Source: Gammaproteobacteria bacterium
GTDB lineage: Bacteria > Pseudomonadota > Gammaproteobacteria > J044
Length of the DNA: 6,391 nt
Assembly: GCA_003696465.1 (NCBI GenBank)
Contig: RFHG01000252.1
Location: 1-6,391 of the forward strand
Direction of reading: 5' to 3'
Under the pieces are notes generated by a model, which saw nothing but the letters and a program-made list of their open reading frames with translations, was not told the DNA's origin and ran no database searches. A program made the position numbers and the translations under genes. The first letter of the stretch is position 1. Each line of letters starts with the position of its first letter. Of this stretch, positions 5,223-6,391 are shown piece by piece.

Positions 5223-6391
5223 GGCGCTGCTCCGAGAGGCGGTCCAGCAGGGCCTGCAGGTCTGCTGAAGGCAGCTTGCCGGTGGCGTTGCGTGGCAGGC
5301 GCTCGACCCGATACAACGGCCGCGGCAGGAACACCGGGTCGAGCTGGGCGGCCAGCGCGTCGAGAATGGCCCGGTCGTCCAGCTCAGGCGCCACCACCAC
5401 CGCCCGCAGTCGACCGCCCTCCTCCTCCGGTGGCACGAAGACACCGTCATGCACGCCCTCGATGGCATTGAGGCGCAGGTTGAGGTCGCTCAGCGAGACG
5501 CGCTTGCCGGCAATGTTGACGAGATCGGCCTGCCGGCCCACGAGCCGGAACCGGCCACCCGCCACCGGCTCCAGAAGGTCGCCCGGCACCACGCGCTCCG
5601 GCAGCCAGTCGGCGCTGACCTCGGCCCGGCCGTCCTCCGCAATGTCGAAGACCATGCCCTGATAGGGCTGCCAGCCCGCTTCCTCGACCGTGCGCCGGCT
5701 GGCCATGGAGCCGGCCTCGGTACAGCCGTAGATCTCCATTACCGGGGCCCCGAAGAGGCGTTCCGCCTCGGCTGCCAGATCGACATCCAGCGGCGCCGTG
5801 GCCGAGATGATGCACGCAAGGCGCGGCCACTCGAGTCCGCTGCGCACCAGCGCGCGCAGGTGCAGCGGCGTGGTGACCAGCGTGCTGCCCTCGCCCATTG
5901 CCTGCAGCGCGGCCTGCACATCCGCCGGATAGAAGGGCATGCCGCGCCATGCGCGGGTCCCGCTGAAGAGCGGTACCAGAATGCCGAGTTCGAAGCCGTA
6001 CATGTGCTGGGGCGGCACGGTGGCCACCAGGCGTGCGTCCGCATCGAATCCGAAGCGGCGAATCGCCGCCGCGCTGCCGCGCTTCAGGCAGTCCCAGGAC
6101 TTGACCGCCGGACGCGGTCGGCCCGTGCTGCCGGAAGTATGGGCCACGGCCACCACTCGCTCGGGCTCCGGAACTGCGACAGGCTCGGCATGCCCGGCGC
6201 CAGCCTCCGGCAGTGCGACGGCCAGCCGAGCCCAGTCCGACGGCCATTGCGGATCTTCCCGGCCCGGTTCGTGCAACAGCACCGCACCGGGATACATGGA
6301 CCGCAACTCGCTCAGGGCACCAACGCTGCGATTGGGTGGCAGCAGCAGCGGCAGGCCGCTGATCAGTCCGGCCAGCAGGCCGGCAGCAAAG
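5215..6391 (-). CDS. AMP-dependent acyl/aryl-ACP (or CoA) synthetase of the aryl polyene type, N-terminus outside window
   Basis: Predicted cytoplasmic adenylate-forming ligase that activates a carboxylic acid with ATP and passes it to a carrier protein or CoA. In aryl polyene clusters this enzyme supplies the starter unit. The frame is open to the window edge, giving 391 visible residues, so roughly 60 N-terminal residues are probably missing. Motifs seen: the phosphate-binding TSGSTGRP (codons 6138-6121 for TSGSTG), PPQHMYGFE, the A5 motif EIYGCTEAGS, the A7/A8 region with GDLLEP, GRQAD and GKRVSL, and a C-terminal NATGKLP whose lysine (codon 5277-5275) is the expected A10 catalytic lysine. 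The whole fold is represented and nothing suggests decay. An internal ATG (6297) and a TTG (6306) exist, but clear family-like sequence (FAAGLLAGL, LLLPPNRSV) lies upstream, so they are not the start. The stop overlaps the next gene by 8 bp. Substrate is unknown; a hydroxybenzoate-like aryl acid is inferred from the context only. Confidence 0.9.
   Translation of the reverse strand, partial: FAAGLLAGLISGLPLLLPPNRSVGALSELRSMYPGAVLLHEPGREDPQWPSDWARLAVALPEAGAGHAEPVAVPEPERVVAVAHTSGSTGRPRPAVKSWDCLKRGSAAAIRRFGFDADARLVATVPPQHMYGFELGILVPLFSGTRAWRGMPFYPADVQAALQAMGEGSTLVTTPLHLRALVRSGLEWPRLACIISATAPLDVDLAAEAERLFGAPVMEIYGCTEAGSMASRRTVEEAGWQPYQGMVFDIAEDGRAEVSADWLPERVVPGDLLEPVAGGRFRLVGRQADLVNIAGKRVSLSDLNLRLNAIEGVHDGVFVPPEEEGGRLRAVVVAPELDDRAILDALAAQLDPVFLPRPLYRVERLPRNATGKLPSADLQALLDRLSEQRRA
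5230..5233 (-). promoter_or_regulatory. Shine-Dalgarno site for the dehydratase GTG start
   Basis: GGAG on the minus strand lies inside the last codons of the synthetase gene, 7 nt before the GTG at 5222. It is the best-placed ribosome binding site in the window and decides the dehydratase start. The frame is open far upstream, but those residues are low-complexity R/C/S-rich sequence, as expected from out-of-frame reading of the synthetase gene. Confidence 0.6.

Noticed and set aside
4911..5468. Longer 185-residue form of the dehydratase
   Set aside because: The extra 82 N-terminal residues are Arg/Cys/Ser/Trp-rich out-of-frame synthetase sequence. The GTG at 5222 with a GGAG site gives a sensible hot-dog protein.
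6340..6360. Short CAG/GCAGC-type trinucleotide runs
   Set aside because: They occur throughout and reflect Leu (CTG) codons on the minus strand in GC-rich DNA; no CRISPR, inverted repeat or mobile-element structure was seen.

Overview
The window is GC-rich DNA (by eye about two thirds G+C) and is coding almost end to end on the minus strand. The protein families are those of Gram-negative bacteria, most likely a proteobacterium, and I would guess a gammaproteobacterium. Envelope functions (LolA-like carrier, LpxL/HtrB-like acyltransferase, MMPL/RND exporter) sit beside type II polyketide/fatty-acid enzymes. The sequence alone does not give a genus.

Layout, in transcription order from right to left: (1) 5215-6391, an AMP-dependent acyl/aryl-ACP (or -CoA) synthetase, cut by the window at its N-terminus. 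(2) 4911-5222, a short hot-dog-fold 3-hydroxyacyl-ACP dehydratase with a GTG start. (3) 3961-4914, an LPLAT-type acyltransferase with a GTG start. (4) 3453-4043, a secreted LolA-like carrier. (5) 1118-3460, an MMPL/RND-type exporter. (6) 1-1121, a beta-ketoacyl-ACP synthase with a TTG start, cut by the window near its C-terminus. Each junction overlaps, by 8, 4, 83, 8 and 4 bp. There is no intergenic space, and no promoter or terminator is visible, so this is the middle of one translationally coupled operon.

The gene set and order (ligase, dehydratase, acyltransferase, LolA, MMPL, ketosynthase) match the core of aryl polyene (APE)/xanthomonadin-type pigment clusters. By analogy, the ligase would load an aryl or acyl starter onto a carrier protein, and the ketosynthase and dehydratase, with a ketoreductase and carrier proteins outside the window, would build a conjugated polyene. 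The acyltransferase would attach the product to a lipid-like acceptor, and the MMPL pump and LolA-like protein would move it across the inner membrane and periplasm to the outer membrane. This pathway is inferred from families and synteny; the product cannot be read from this window.

The most notable points are the compact form of the operon (no glycosyltransferase or thioesterase gene between dehydratase and lolA, no lipoprotein gene between exporter and ketosynthase), the long acyltransferase/lolA overlap, and the unusual start codons, which make the ketosynthase easy to miss.
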